Assembly: GCA_018673255.1 (NCBI GenBank)
Contig: JABHDC010000049.1
Location: forward strand, 1-48,517
Source: Gemmatimonadota bacterium
GTDB lineage: Bacteria; Latescibacterota; UBA2968; UBA8231
Direction: 5' to 3'
DNA: 48,517 bases
In this document: piece after piece, positions 26,090-34,734 of the stretch
Layout of the letters: each line of letters starts with the position of its first letter
How positions within the stretch are numbered: the stretch's first letter is position 1
Translations under genes and position numbers: made by a program
Notes under the pieces: generated by a model
Seen by the model: the letters and a program-made list of their open reading frames with translations, nothing else
Database searches by the model: none
What the model was told of the DNA's origin: nothing

Positions 26090-26486
26090 ATACGAACACC
26101 TGCTGATGCGGGCCCTGGGCGACGAGTTGGAGCCCTCGCAAGAGGCTGAGTTCGCGCGCTTACTGGAGGCGGACACCGAATTCCGCGCCGAGTGGGCGTC
26201 CCTGCAACACACACAACAGCAACTGAGCAGCGCCAGGCCGGGCGCCTTTCAGCCCTTCTTTGCGACCCGCGTCATGGCTCGTGTGGGACAGCAGCGTGAA
26301 TCCATCGCCGACAGCCTGATGGGCCTCTTCCGGCCACTGGTGCCGGCCGCCGTGGCCGTGGCCCTGCTGCTGTCGGTCCTCAACTGGCAGGCGGGTGACC
26401 TGATGGGTGAAGAGGCCTCCGCCTTCGAAGTGGCCTTTGCCATGCCGGCGGTGTCGGTCGAAACCGCCGATCTTCTGGATCTATGA
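26079..26486 (+). CDS. Probable membrane anti-sigma factor, 135 aa
   Basis: The N-terminal 60 residues (EYEHLLMRALGDELEPSQEAEFARLLEADTEFRAEWA) resemble the zinc-less anti-sigma helical domain. One transmembrane helix (VPAAVAVALLLSVLNW) follows, and a short extracytoplasmic tail ends in VETADLLDL. ATG 26079 lies within the end of the sigma gene. It likely holds the sigma factor at the inner membrane until an envelope signal releases it. No HxxxCxxC motif is present. Confidence 0.8.
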   Translation: MKREYEHLLMRALGDELEPSQEAEFARLLEADTEFRAEWASLQHTQQQLSSARPGAFQPFFATRVMARVGQQRESIADSLMGLFRPLVPAAVAVALLLSVLNWQAGDLMGEEASAFEVAFAMPAVSVETADLLDL

Positions 26487-26935
26487 GGCCATCGATGACC
26501 GTGCAAACCAAGAGCGCCATAATCCTTCTGGCCACCCTCCTGATCGGCATGGTGCTGGGCGCCCTGCTCTTCGGCACTGTTCAGCGGCAACGCTTCCAGC
26601 ACGCCCTGCGTCTGGTGCGCCCTGACCGATTCACTGCCAGCGTGGAGGAGGTGATTCGGCCCGTCGATGACGAGCAACGTCGGGCCGTGGGTCGGATTCT
26701 GCAGGCCTTCGACCTCCAGATGCGCGCCGACCGGCAGGAGAAGGACGAGCATATGCGCACCGGGCTCGACTCGCTGCAGTTGCAGTTGTCTCTCCTGCTC
26801 GACGAGGAACAGGTGGCCCGCCTGCAGGAACACATCGTGCGGCACCGCCAGGCCCTGCGCCGTCCGCCGCCAAGGATGCGCCCTCCGGGTATGGGGCCGC
26901 CGCCGGGAGAGCGACCGCCACCGCCACCGGATTGA
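26483..26935 (+). CDS. Membrane-anchored Spy/CpxP/CnrX-like periplasmic sensor, 150 aa
   Basis: An N-terminal membrane anchor (AIILLATLLIGMVLGALLFG) precedes a four-helix periplasmic region with RILQAFDLQMRADRQEK and LSLLLDEEQVARLQEHI, the LTxEQ-like pattern of the heavy-metal-sensor/Spy family. The C-terminus is Pro/Arg-rich. The start ATG overlaps the anti-sigma stop by 4 nt. In the Cnr system of Cupriavidus a comparable sensor controls an anti-sigma factor, so this protein may gate the anti-sigma factor at 26079 (inference). Confidence 0.75.
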   Translation: MRPSMTVQTKSAIILLATLLIGMVLGALLFGTVQRQRFQHALRLVRPDRFTASVEEVIRPVDDEQRRAVGRILQAFDLQMRADRQEKDEHMRTGLDSLQLQLSLLLDEEQVARLQEHIVRHRQALRRPPPRMRPPGMGPPPGERPPPPPD

Positions 26936-27019
26936 TGGGGGCACTGTGGGGGCTGGGCGCCGTGTCGGTGGTTCATCGCGCGAACAACGGCCCAGGCCGC
27001 CCTGACCAGGGCGCTCCGC

Positions 27020-27402
27020 CAGCGTGTTGTGGTTTGCGACAACCGTTGACAGCCGCCGCACGACACGTTCGTCGTCGCCGTTGTCGACAAGAAAATCAGT
27101 GGCTCCAACCTGAACGCACGTCTTCACCATTCGCGGGTCCGCACTCGTGGCCAGCACGACGATGGGGGGCACCCAAGCGAAGTCGCGGTGAGCGAGCAGT
27201 TGATGGATCCACCGGGGCCAGTCCAGGACGCCTCGTGCAAAGATTGTGGCCCGACGTCACTGCCACCAGCCATGCCATGGCGCAGCGTCTCTGGCAGGAA
27301 TTCGTCGGAAGATGGAATGATGGCAGCCATCGCATGGTCAAACCCCACGAAGACACGGGGGGCACGAGGCTCCCCATCACGACCAACCGAGGGGTACCCC
27401 AT
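27020..27402 (-). pseudogene. Frameshifted response-regulator receiver remnant
   Basis: Minus strand: an N-terminal part from ATG 27402 reads PRVFVGFDHAMAAII (beta-1-like). In another frame, FARGVLDWPRWIHQLL, PPIVVLATSADPRMV and VQVGATDFLV match the D-site, T/S strand and GA-x-DFL region of a receiver domain. Joining them needs a frameshift near 27245-27275, and the C-terminal Lys-Pro is replaced. The promoter of the plus-strand spy-like gene lies inside it. This suggests a decaying gene, though chance similarity is not excluded. Confidence 0.35.
27314..27343 (+). promoter_or_regulatory. Putative ECF promoter of the second spy-like gene
   Basis: GGAATGA (27314-27320), 16 nt, GTCAAAC (27337-27343). 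The surrounding 46 bp (including CAGCCAT in the spacer and ACGAAGACAC downstream) also resemble the tolC upstream region at 29892-29938. The gene starts 57 nt downstream of the -10. Confidence 0.65.
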
Positions 27403-27832
27403 GAAAACGTCTTTCCGTATTCTCATCCTCAGCGCCTCAATCACCGGCCTGGCACTGGCTGCTTCCCCCGCCCTGGCCCAGGGCCCCGGTGGACGCGGTG
27501 ATCGGGAACCCCCGTCTCAGGAGGAACGCGCCGAAGCCCGCACCGAGATGTTGGCGGCCCTCGACCTGTCGGCCGACCAGACGGCCCGGGTGGAGGCGGT
27601 GCTCGACACGCTGGACGCAGAACGCACGGCCCTCATGGAAACCGCGCGCGGGAGTGGTGACCGCGAGGCCATGAAGGAGGTCCGCGACGAGATGAAGCAG
27701 CTGCGAGAGGCGGCCGACACGCAGCTGGAGTCGATCATGTCAGAAGATCAGTATGCCCAGTATGAGAAGCTCCGTCGCACCCAGCGCGGTGGTAGAGGTG
27801 AGCGCGGCGGTAGAGGCAGAGGCGGCCGTTAG
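27401..27832 (+). CDS. Secreted Spy/CpxP-like periplasmic protein with RGG tail (143 aa)
   Basis: A clear signal peptide (ILILSASITGLALAASPALAQ) is followed by the helical repeat pattern LDLSADQTARVEAVLDTLDAER and IMSEDQYAQYEKLRR, as in Spy/CpxP stress chaperones (LTxxQ motifs). The C-terminus is RGGRGERGGRGRGGR. ATG 27401 has GAGGGG upstream; a longer frame from 27188 lacks a signal peptide at its start. It is probably an envelope-stress effector under the ECF promoter at 27314, and paralogous in type to the anchored protein at 26483. Confidence 0.85.
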   Translation: MKTSFRILILSASITGLALAASPALAQGPGGRGDREPPSQEERAEARTEMLAALDLSADQTARVEAVLDTLDAERTALMETARGSGDREAMKEVRDEMKQLREAADTQLESIMSEDQYAQYEKLRRTQRGGRGERGGRGRGGR

Positions 27833-28124
27833 TAGCTGAAGTGACGTCTGGGGGCTCATAGCCGCACTGTATCCGATGCCCCCGGCGTCGCCTCAATCAG
27901 TCTGGAGGCATCCTGATGAACAGGACCAAGTGCTGGTCGAATCATGCGATGATGATGGCGCCTTCCTCATGGTCCTGTCCACGACGGTCCTCGGCATGGC
28001 GTGTCTTGCAGGCTGCTGGACAGCGCCCGCGGTCATCCTCGACCGGCGACGATTGGTGGCACCAAGCACGCCAGTCAGGGGGCCGGGGGCTGCGCGGCCT
28101 ACGTGGCCGCCCCCCCCCGGGTAC
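27833..28124. other. Intergenic region without a convincing gene
   Basis: This stretch is very rich in C and G. One plus frame contains MVLSTTVLGMACLAGC, which looks like a lipoprotein leader, but what follows is low-complexity Pro/Arg that runs into the antisense of the heparinase gene. I see no supported gene, repeat or terminator. Confidence 0.4.
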
Positions 28125-29816
28125 CTACCCCAGACCGATCCGCGTGCTGAAGCGCAGCCGCCGGCCCCGCGCCTCCGAGGTCAGTTCGGGTGATACGCAC
28201 AGGTGGTTGTCCGGCCCGAAGGCAGGCCGATAGGCCATACGGAAAGGCTCGGCACTCTGGCACAGCGACACGCTGAGGTCCCTCCCAGCCAGGTGCGCCA
28301 GGGCCCTTCCTTCCTTCGCCTGCAGGACCACATTCATCGGGGCCAGGTGGAAGAGCAGACGCGCTTCGATCTGCTTCGAGGCACTGAGGCGGTCATTGAT
28401 GAGCACCTCATCACGAGCAAGACTGATCGTACGCGTCCAGGTGCAGTGCCAGCGGCCGGCACGCTGCACGCTCTTCACGACGATCCTGTGTGGCTCGAAA
28501 GATTCGACGGACACCGTGGGATGAGGCGCTCCAGCGGGGGCGCCAACCACCACGACATTGTGGGCCTCGGCGCGTTTGCAGTAATCCACCCGCAAGGTGG
28601 CATCGTAGTTGCCACACCCGGAGTCGACGAGCAGCGGCTGGTCTTCCACGAAAAGCAGCAGGTTGGGCCGGCCCTGGTGATGGTGCCACAAGTCCTGCCC
28701 GCCGGCATCGACGATGGCGGTGAAGGGGCCGCGGCGAAGCACCGCCATGCCGCTGTCGGGGAACAGTGTCGATGACGCTGCCCGCCGGCCCAGGGGGAAC
28801 AGCTGCTCCACCAGGCGCAGATCGGCGACCGCATCCAGCGAGTAGGAATCGGACACCTGCAGCGAGCGGCCCTGGGGCGAGGTGATTGCCGCAAGGTGTC
28901 GGTACTGGCGGCGCAGGCTGCGATCCAGACCGCGTATGGGAGATTGGCCATTGTCCCGCAACAGCAGGAAGGCCTCCAGGTAGAGACGGGCGATGAAGTG
29001 GCTATAGCTGGGCGATGCTTCGACGCTGCCGCCGTCGGGCATGATCTCCGTCTCCATCTGCTGCCGCACGATGGCTCGACCGGTGTCGCGACAGGCCTCG
29101 GCGCCGGGCTCTTCCGAGAACAGCAGGCCCGAGTAGAGCAGGGCCACACCCTTCTGCAGGAAGTGATTGCCACGGCCCGTGCCCTGCTTCAGAGCGGCGG
29201 TTGCATGTTCAAGGACATGCTCGCTGTGCTGGACCAGGGCGCGATGTACGCGGCGCCAGCGCGAGGCGGTCAGATAGCTGGAGGAAGCCAGCAGCGGCAC
29301 ACTGTGCACCAGCACCAGCAGGCGCCAGGTGACCTGCATGTCGAACCAGGCCCAGTCCTTGCGGTCCTCGGCGCCGGAGGGACGCGGATGATGCCGCAAC
29401 CACGAGTTGAGATGACGGTACCAGTCACGGGCCCAACGCTCTTGGCCGCTGCGCAGATAGGCCTGGGCCAGGGGCAGCAGGAAGTAGAGGCGCTGGAGCC
29501 ACACGTGCTTCTCCAACGGCGCCGGACAAGCCGACGCGGCGGTTTCCGTCAGGGCACGGTCCCAGTCGATGCCGCGGCCGTCACGCCAGGGCGCCAGCAG
29601 CGAGCCGTCCTGGTAGGCGGCGAGGAAGTCGCTGGCCGTGGCGCCGCCGAGGTGCTCGTGGGTGAAGAAGAAGGCGCCGCCATCGAGCACGAGGAGCGGG
29701 AAGATGTCGCAACGTCGCAAGAGGTCGCGGGGGTACGGATAGCCTGGTGTGGGTGAGCCGCGCCGTGAAGGCGCTTCGATCCAGGGCTTTGGGTAGGGTC
29801 GCAAGAGAGGCTCCAT
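28125..29816 (-). CDS. Heparinase II/III-family polysaccharide lyase-like protein, 563 aa
   Basis: An alpha-helical toroid (about residues 90-330) is followed by the Hep_II_III beta-sandwich (about 350-560). Catalytic-type residues of the family are in place: N217-H218 in GRGNHFLQKG, Y271 in ASPSYSHFI, a His cluster 378-380 in WHHHQGRPN, and DSGCGNYD (398-405). No signal peptide is seen, unlike many lyases, so it may be cytoplasmic or exported otherwise. Relatives act on uronate-containing glycans, and some are encoded in cell-wall or exopolysaccharide clusters. It stands alone, divergent from tolC. Confidence 0.88.
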   Translation of the reverse strand: MEPLLRPYPKPWIEAPSRRGSPTPGYPYPRDLLRRCDIFPLLVLDGGAFFFTHEHLGGATASDFLAAYQDGSLLAPWRDGRGIDWDRALTETAASACPAPLEKHVWLQRLYFLLPLAQAYLRSGQERWARDWYRHLNSWLRHHPRPSGAEDRKDWAWFDMQVTWRLLVLVHSVPLLASSSYLTASRWRRVHRALVQHSEHVLEHATAALKQGTGRGNHFLQKGVALLYSGLLFSEEPGAEACRDTGRAIVRQQMETEIMPDGGSVEASPSYSHFIARLYLEAFLLLRDNGQSPIRGLDRSLRRQYRHLAAITSPQGRSLQVSDSYSLDAVADLRLVEQLFPLGRRAASSTLFPDSGMAVLRRGPFTAIVDAGGQDLWHHHQGRPNLLLFVEDQPLLVDSGCGNYDATLRVDYCKRAEAHNVVVVGAPAGAPHPTVSVESFEPHRIVVKSVQRAGRWHCTWTRTISLARDEVLINDRLSASKQIEARLLFHLAPMNVVLQAKEGRALAHLAGRDLSVSLCQSAEPFRMAYRPAFGPDNHLCVSPELTSEARGRRLRFSTRIGLG

Positions 29817-29893
29817 TCTTCGTCAGCCGTCAGTGCATCTGCAGGATGAAGATAGTCGGTGACCACGAGATTCGATGAATCTGATGTAGCGGT

Positions 29894-29923
29894 GGAATGA
29901 TGCAGGCCATGTGACTGTCTAAC
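29894..29923 (+). promoter_or_regulatory. Putative ECF promoter of the tolC-macAB operon
   Basis: GGAATGA (29894-29900), 16 nt, GTCTAAC (29917-29923). This is the best match to GGAAC-like/TCNAA. The predicted start lies about 25 nt before ATG 29955, whose ribosome binding region is CGGAGAG. Confidence 0.65.
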
Positions 29924-29954
29924 CCGGTGAAGACACAAATCGGAGAGACAACAC

Positions 29955-31316
29955 ATGCGACACATGACCAGCTTGCTCCTCAACGCCCTGGGCCTCCTCG
30001 GCCTGCCCTGGCTCCTTGCCTCGGCGCCCGTCGAAGCAGACGCCCCATTCCTTCTCACGCTGGACGCAGCCAGGGAACTGGCTCTCGAGCGCAATACCTC
30101 CTTGCAACGCCAGGCCAACGCAGCGGATCTCAGCCAGGTGTCCGTCGACCATGCCCGCGCCGCCCTGCTGCCAGACCTGCGTCTGTCGGCCAGCGCCTCC
30201 GAGAATTTCGGCCGAGCCGTCGAGCCCCTCACCGGTGACGTCGACGGCGAGCATAGTCGCTCACTCAGCCTCCAGGCGAGCTCCAGCCTCAACCTCTTCA
30301 GCGGCTTCGGCGATGTGGCCGCCATCGAGTCGGCTCGCCAGTCGGCGGCGGCCAGCGCTGGTGATCTGCAGCGCTCGCGCGAGGCGGTCCTGTACCAGGT
30401 GACAGGGGAGTATCTCCTGGCCATCCTGGATCTCGAGTTGATCTCTATCGAGGACGAACGCCTGGATGCCGAGCGGGGCCAGCTCGACCGCATCGAGTCC
30501 CTGCACGAGGTGGGCGAGCGCCCCTGGGCTGACGTCCTGCAGCAGCGGGCCGCCGTCGCCGGAGCCGAGCTCGATCAACTGACGGCCCGACAACGCTACG
30601 AGTTGGATCTGCTGACCCTCAAGGATCTGTTGGGCTTCGCCGCCGGGGTCGCCATCCATCTGCAGAGCCCGATCCATCTGGGAAGCCCGGACGAAGCGGC
30701 CCTCGCACCCGTCGACGGTGACCTTCAGTCTCTGCTTGCAGACGCCCTTCAGGATCGTGCCGACGTGCAGGCACAGCAGGCGCGGGTGCGAGCTGCCGTG
30801 GCGTCGATGCAGGTGGCGCGCTCAGGATACTGGCCCAGCCTGGATCTCACCGTGGGCGCTGGCTCGTCCTACAACAGCCAGGTGAGCGCCTTCGGTTTCG
30901 GCGACCAGTTCGTGGACACCAACCCCAGGGCCTCCGTCGGCCTCTCCCTGTCTCTGCCGATCTTCGATCGTCAGCTGACCGATGTCGCCGTGAGCCGCTC
31001 TCGCATTCAGTTGGCCGACGCGAAGTTGGTCTCCGATGCCACGGTACGGGAGGTGGGAATGCAACTGGAGCAGGCCCTGCTCAACCACCGCATCGCCGTA
31101 GCCCGATTTGACGTATCCCAGACCCAGGTCCAGTACGCCGGCGAGGCGTTGGCCGCCACCGAGGCCCGCTACTTCGAGGGGCTGGCCACGCTGGTCGAGG
31201 TCGGACAGGCCAGAGCCCAGTACGTGGAGGCGGCCGGGAACCGTGCCACGGCCCAAACCACCGTAACGCTTCGCCGGCTCGAGATCGAGTTGCAGCGAGG
31301 AGGGAGTCCACTGTGA
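29955..31316 (+). CDS. tolC: TolC-family outer-membrane efflux channel, 453 aa
   Basis: A signal peptide (LLLNALGLLGLPWLLASAPVEA) is followed by two OEP repeats. The first is LTLDAARELALERNTSLQRQANAADLS to LLPDLRLSASAS; the second is LAPVDGDLQSLLADALQDRADVQAQQARV to YWPSLDLTVGAG. They have the family's helical hairpins and short strands. The protein forms the trimeric outer-membrane duct for the tripartite pump encoded downstream. The stop overlaps the next start by 4 nt. Confidence 0.93.
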   Translation: MRHMTSLLLNALGLLGLPWLLASAPVEADAPFLLTLDAARELALERNTSLQRQANAADLSQVSVDHARAALLPDLRLSASASENFGRAVEPLTGDVDGEHSRSLSLQASSSLNLFSGFGDVAAIESARQSAAASAGDLQRSREAVLYQVTGEYLLAILDLELISIEDERLDAERGQLDRIESLHEVGERPWADVLQQRAAVAGAELDQLTARQRYELDLLTLKDLLGFAAGVAIHLQSPIHLGSPDEAALAPVDGDLQSLLADALQDRADVQAQQARVRAAVASMQVARSGYWPSLDLTVGAGSSYNSQVSAFGFGDQFVDTNPRASVGLSLSLPIFDRQLTDVAVSRSRIQLADAKLVSDATVREVGMQLEQALLNHRIAVARFDVSQTQVQYAGEALAATEARYFEGLATLVEVGQARAQYVEAAGNRATAQTTVTLRRLEIELQRGGSPL

Positions 31317-32605
31317 AAAAGCTCGTATCCATCGCCATCCTGCTCTGTGCCGGCGCCGGTTTTGCCTGGCACTTCGGCCAGATCCATGATGCGGCAGACG
31401 CTGGTCTGCGTACTGCCGGACTCGAACGCGGCGACCTGGAATCGCTGGTATCAGGTACCGGCACGCTGAGCGCTGTCGGCACGGTAGAGGTCGGCACTCA
31501 GGTCTCCGGGCGCGTGGCCGGGATTCACGCCGACTTCAACGACCGTGTCACTTCGGGCCAGTTGCTGGCCCTCATCGACACAGCCAATCTCGCCGCCACC
31601 GTGCGGGACGCTGAGGCGGGTCTGGCCCGGGTGCAAGCGCAGAGCGAACAAGCCATCGCCGACCGCAACCGCAACCGTTCGCTCTATGAGCGCGGCTACG
31701 TCTCCGAGCGCGAGTTCCTCGCCCTCGAGACCGTGGTGACCACCTCGCAGGCCTCCCTGGTTTCGGCCGAGGCGGGTCTCGAACGAGCCCGCACCAACCT
31801 CGACTATGCGTGGATCACCTCCCCCATCTCGGGCACCATCATTCAGCGCGATGTCGAGGCCGGCCAGACCGTGCAGGCCAGCCTCCAGGCGCCCACGCTT
31901 TTCGTCATCGCCGAGGATCTGGAGCACATGGAGATCCTCGCCCAAGTGGACGAGAGCGACATCGGCAGCATCGACGAGGGGCAGCAGGTGCGCTTCTCCG
32001 TGCAGGCTTATCCGGACGACGAGTTCACCGGCGCCGTGCACCAGATCCGCCTGCAGCCGATCACCGTCCAGAATGTGGTCATGTACACCGTCGTCATCGA
32101 CGCGGCCAATCCGCAGGGCCAGCTCCTGCCGGGTATGACGGCCACAGTGGATTTCATCGTTGAGCGTGCCGAGGACGTCCTTCTGCTACCCAATGGCGCC
32201 TTGAGTTTCCGGCCCACCCAGGAGATGGTCGACCAGTTGCGTGAGCAGCGCCGGCCGCGAGGAGAGGGGCCCCCTTCGCGGGGTCACGGCACTGCTGACG
32301 ACCTTGCCAGAGACACCGCAACCGACTCGGCCATCGACATCGATGCTGATGGGGCGACGGGTGAGAGGGCCGTGGTCTGGTACCTCGACGAGGCCGGCAC
32401 TCCGACGCCGACACCGGTCCGCATCGGCCTCAGCGACGGGCTGAAGACAGCCCTCCTCGATGTGGGTGACCTGAATGAAGATACCGTAGTGATCGTCGGC
32501 TCTTCGACGGCGACCCAGGTGGCGGTTGTCACCCGGAGTGAAAGCGCTCGCGAGGGCCCCGGAGGCCGTGGAGGTCGCCCAGGCGGCCCCCCCGGACTGT
32601 TCTAG
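31313..32605 (+). CDS. macA: MacA-like periplasmic adaptor of a tripartite ABC efflux pump, 430 aa
   Basis: GTG 31313 overlaps the tolC stop (GTGA), with AGGAGGGAG upstream. One N-terminal membrane anchor precedes the lipoyl half-motifs VEVGTQVSGRVAGIHADFNDRV and WITSPISGTIIQRDVEAG, a coiled-coil hairpin between them, and beta-barrel strands (MEILAQVDESDIGSI). An extra acidic/basic insert near residues 300-345 and a Gly/Arg-rich C-terminus (GGRGGRPGGPPG) are less typical. It links the MacB-type transporter to TolC. Confidence 0.92.
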   Translation: MKKLVSIAILLCAGAGFAWHFGQIHDAADAGLRTAGLERGDLESLVSGTGTLSAVGTVEVGTQVSGRVAGIHADFNDRVTSGQLLALIDTANLAATVRDAEAGLARVQAQSEQAIADRNRNRSLYERGYVSEREFLALETVVTTSQASLVSAEAGLERARTNLDYAWITSPISGTIIQRDVEAGQTVQASLQAPTLFVIAEDLEHMEILAQVDESDIGSIDEGQQVRFSVQAYPDDEFTGAVHQIRLQPITVQNVVMYTVVIDAANPQGQLLPGMTATVDFIVERAEDVLLLPNGALSFRPTQEMVDQLREQRRPRGEGPPSRGHGTADDLARDTATDSAIDIDADGATGERAVVWYLDEAGTPTPTPVRIGLSDGLKTALLDVGDLNEDTVVIVGSSTATQVAVVTRSESAREGPGGRGGRPGGPPGLF

Positions 32606-32648
32606 ACGAAGCCACAGACTCACCCAACGCAAGGGGAAGGACAACCCA

Positions 32649-33416
32649 GTGACCGCCATCTACACCGAGAACCTGACTCGCACCTATTGCATGGGCGACA
32701 CCGAGGTCCGTGCCCTGGACGGCGTCGACCTGACCGTCGAATCGGGCGAGTTCATCGCCATCATGGGAGCCAGTGGCTCCGGTAAGTCGACGCTGATGAA
32801 CATCCTCGGCGCCCTCGACGCACCCACGGGTGGGGAATACTGGCTCGACGGCGTCTGTGTCAGTGGTCTGAGTCGCGATCAGCTGGCCGATGTGCGCAGC
32901 CAGCGACTGGGCTTCGTCTTCCAGCAGTTCAACCTGCTGGCCCGCACCTCGGCCCTGGAGAATGTGGAACTCCCCCTTCTGTACGATCGCACCGGTCGGA
33001 TACCCGACCCGCGCGCCGCCGCGCGCCGGGCCCTGGAGCGGGTGGGTCTGGCGGGACGCCTCGACCACGAGCCGGGTCAGCTGTCCGGTGGTCAGCAGCA
33101 GCGTGTTGCCATCGCCCGGGCCCTCGTCAACGAGCCATCGATGATCCTGGCCGATGAGCCCACGGGCAACCTCGACAGCCGCACATCGCTTGAGGTGATG
33201 GCCCTGTTCCAGGAACTCAACGAGAGTGGCATCACCATCGTGCTGGTCACCCACGAGACGGAGATCTCATCCTATGCCGGACGGGTGGTGGAGTTGCGCG
33301 ACGGCACCGTCCTGCGCGATGAGGCCGTCACCGAGCCGCGTTGCGCTGCCCTCGACCTGATGCCGATCGACACCGCAGCGCCGGCCAGGATACCCGTATC
33401 GGCTACCGCAGCCTGA
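32649..33416 (+). CDS. macB: MacB-type ABC transporter ATPase subunit, 255 aa
   Basis: Walker [11 protein letters not shown]-loop FQQFNLL, signature [15 protein letters not shown], Walker [10 protein letters not shown] and H-loop VTHE are all intact. It belongs to the LolD/MacB subgroup. GTG 32649, with AAGGGGAAGG upstream, gives the usual domain start ([13 protein letters not shown]); an earlier in-frame start at 32526 would lie in the macA gene. The permease is a separate gene, so this is a split MacB system. A C-terminal 30-residue tail is unusual. Confidence 0.93.
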   Translation: MTAIYTENLTRTYCMGDTEVRALDGVDLTVESGEFIAIMGASGSGKSTLMNILGALDAPTGGEYWLDGVCVSGLSRDQLADVRSQRLGFVFQQFNLLARTSALENVELPLLYDRTGRIPDPRAAARRALERVGLAGRLDHEPGQLSGGQQQRVAIARALVNEPSMILADEPTGNLDSRTSLEVMALFQELNESGITIVLVTHETEISSYAGRVVELRDGTVLRDEAVTEPRCAALDLMPIDTAAPARIPVSATAA

Positions 33417-33434
33417 CCCAGGAGACGACACATC

Positions 33435-34649
33435 ATGAAGTGGAAAAAGCTCACTCTGGCCGCCGGCCACAGTATCCTCAAGAATCGCATGCGCAGCCTC
33501 CTGACCATGCTGGGCATCATCATCGGTGTCGGCTCTGTCATCGTCATGGTGGCCATCGGCGAGGGCGCCCAGGCCCGGGTCGAGAGCCAGATCGCCAGCC
33601 TGGGGACGAACCTCATCATGGTGCAACCCGGCGTGAGCCAGGCCGGCGGGGTCAGCCGTGGCGCGGGCAGCTTGAGCACCCTCACCTTCGACGACGTGGA
33701 CCGCCTGCGGCAGGGGTCGGACCTGCTCACCGACGTGTCGGCGGTGGTTGACGCCAACGCCCAGATCGTCGGCGGCGAGGCGAACTGGAGCACCCGCATT
33801 CAGGGTGTGGACCCCTGCTATCTCAACATCAAGGACTGGAGCCTGACCTACGGCGCTTTCTTCACCGACCGCGACGTCGTCACCAGCCGCAAGGTGGCCG
33901 TGCTGGGCAAGGACGTGGCCGACGCCCTCTTTCCGGGTCGCGATCCCACGGGAGAGCGGATTCGCGTGCGCAACGTGCCCTTCACCGTCATCGGCGTCCT
34001 GGCCGAAAAAGGCTCCTCCATGCGCGGCAGTGAGGATGACGTGATCCTGGCGCCGTCCACCACCGTCCTCTACCGCCTCAGTGGCGGCGACCGCCTCTCG
34101 CAGATCGTGGCCAGCGCCAGTTCTCAGGGACAGATGGAGGAGGCCGTGGCCGACTTGACCTCGATCCTGCGTACCTCCCATCGCCTGCAGAGCGCCGAGG
34201 ATGACGACTTCGACGTGCGCACACAGACCGAGATCGTCGAGCGGGCCACCGAGGTCACGCAGACTCTGACCCTTTTGCTGGCTGCCGTGGCCGGTGTCTC
34301 CCTCATCGTCGGTGGGATCGGTATCATGAACATCATGCTCGTGTCAGTGACCGAGCGGACGCGGGAGATCGGCCTACGCCTGTCGCTTGGAGCGCGCGGC
34401 CGCGACATCCTGTCGCAGTTCATCGTCGAGGCTGTCTGCCTGAGTCTGGTGGGCGGCGCCATGGGTGTCGGCGCCGGGTTGGCGATCTCGACCGGCCTGG
34501 AATGGGCCGCGGGTCTCTCCATCGCACTGAACCCGATTGTGACCGGTGTGGCTTTTGCCTTCTCCGGGGCCGTGGGCGTGTTCTTCGGCTACTACCCCGC
34601 TCGCAAGGCGGCTGCCCTGAACCCGATCGATGCCCTGCGCTACGAGTAG
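33435..34649 (+). CDS. macB: MacB/FtsX-type ABC permease, 404 aa
   Basis: One N-terminal transmembrane helix (MRSLLTMLGIIIGVGSVIVMVAIG), a large periplasmic MacB_PCD domain (about residues 45-255), and the FtsX core of three helices with GGIGIMNIMLVSVTERTREIGLRLSLGAR and the terminal ARKAAALNPIDALRYE are visible. It transmits mechanical movement from ATP hydrolysis to the periplasm. It lies 18 nt after the ATPase gene and completes the tripartite pump. Substrates of the family include macrolides, peptides and lipoprotein-like ligands; the substrate here is unknown. Confidence 0.93.
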   Translation: MKWKKLTLAAGHSILKNRMRSLLTMLGIIIGVGSVIVMVAIGEGAQARVESQIASLGTNLIMVQPGVSQAGGVSRGAGSLSTLTFDDVDRLRQGSDLLTDVSAVVDANAQIVGGEANWSTRIQGVDPCYLNIKDWSLTYGAFFTDRDVVTSRKVAVLGKDVADALFPGRDPTGERIRVRNVPFTVIGVLAEKGSSMRGSEDDVILAPSTTVLYRLSGGDRLSQIVASASSQGQMEEAVADLTSILRTSHRLQSAEDDDFDVRTQTEIVERATEVTQTLTLLLAAVAGVSLIVGGIGIMNIMLVSVTERTREIGLRLSLGARGRDILSQFIVEAVCLSLVGGAMGVGAGLAISTGLEWAAGLSIALNPIVTGVAFAFSGAVGVFFGYYPARKAAALNPIDALRYE

Positions 34650-34734
34650 TGCTGCTCGATGAGCTTGCTCCTTGACATTGCACGATCCTGGTCAGGTCCT
34701 TGGGCAGACCACCCAATCAGGAGATCGGACGGCA

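Noticed and set aside
27916..28193. Lipoprotein-like leader LGMACLAGC on the plus strand
   Set aside because: The following sequence is low-complexity Pro/Arg and reads into the antisense of the heparinase gene.
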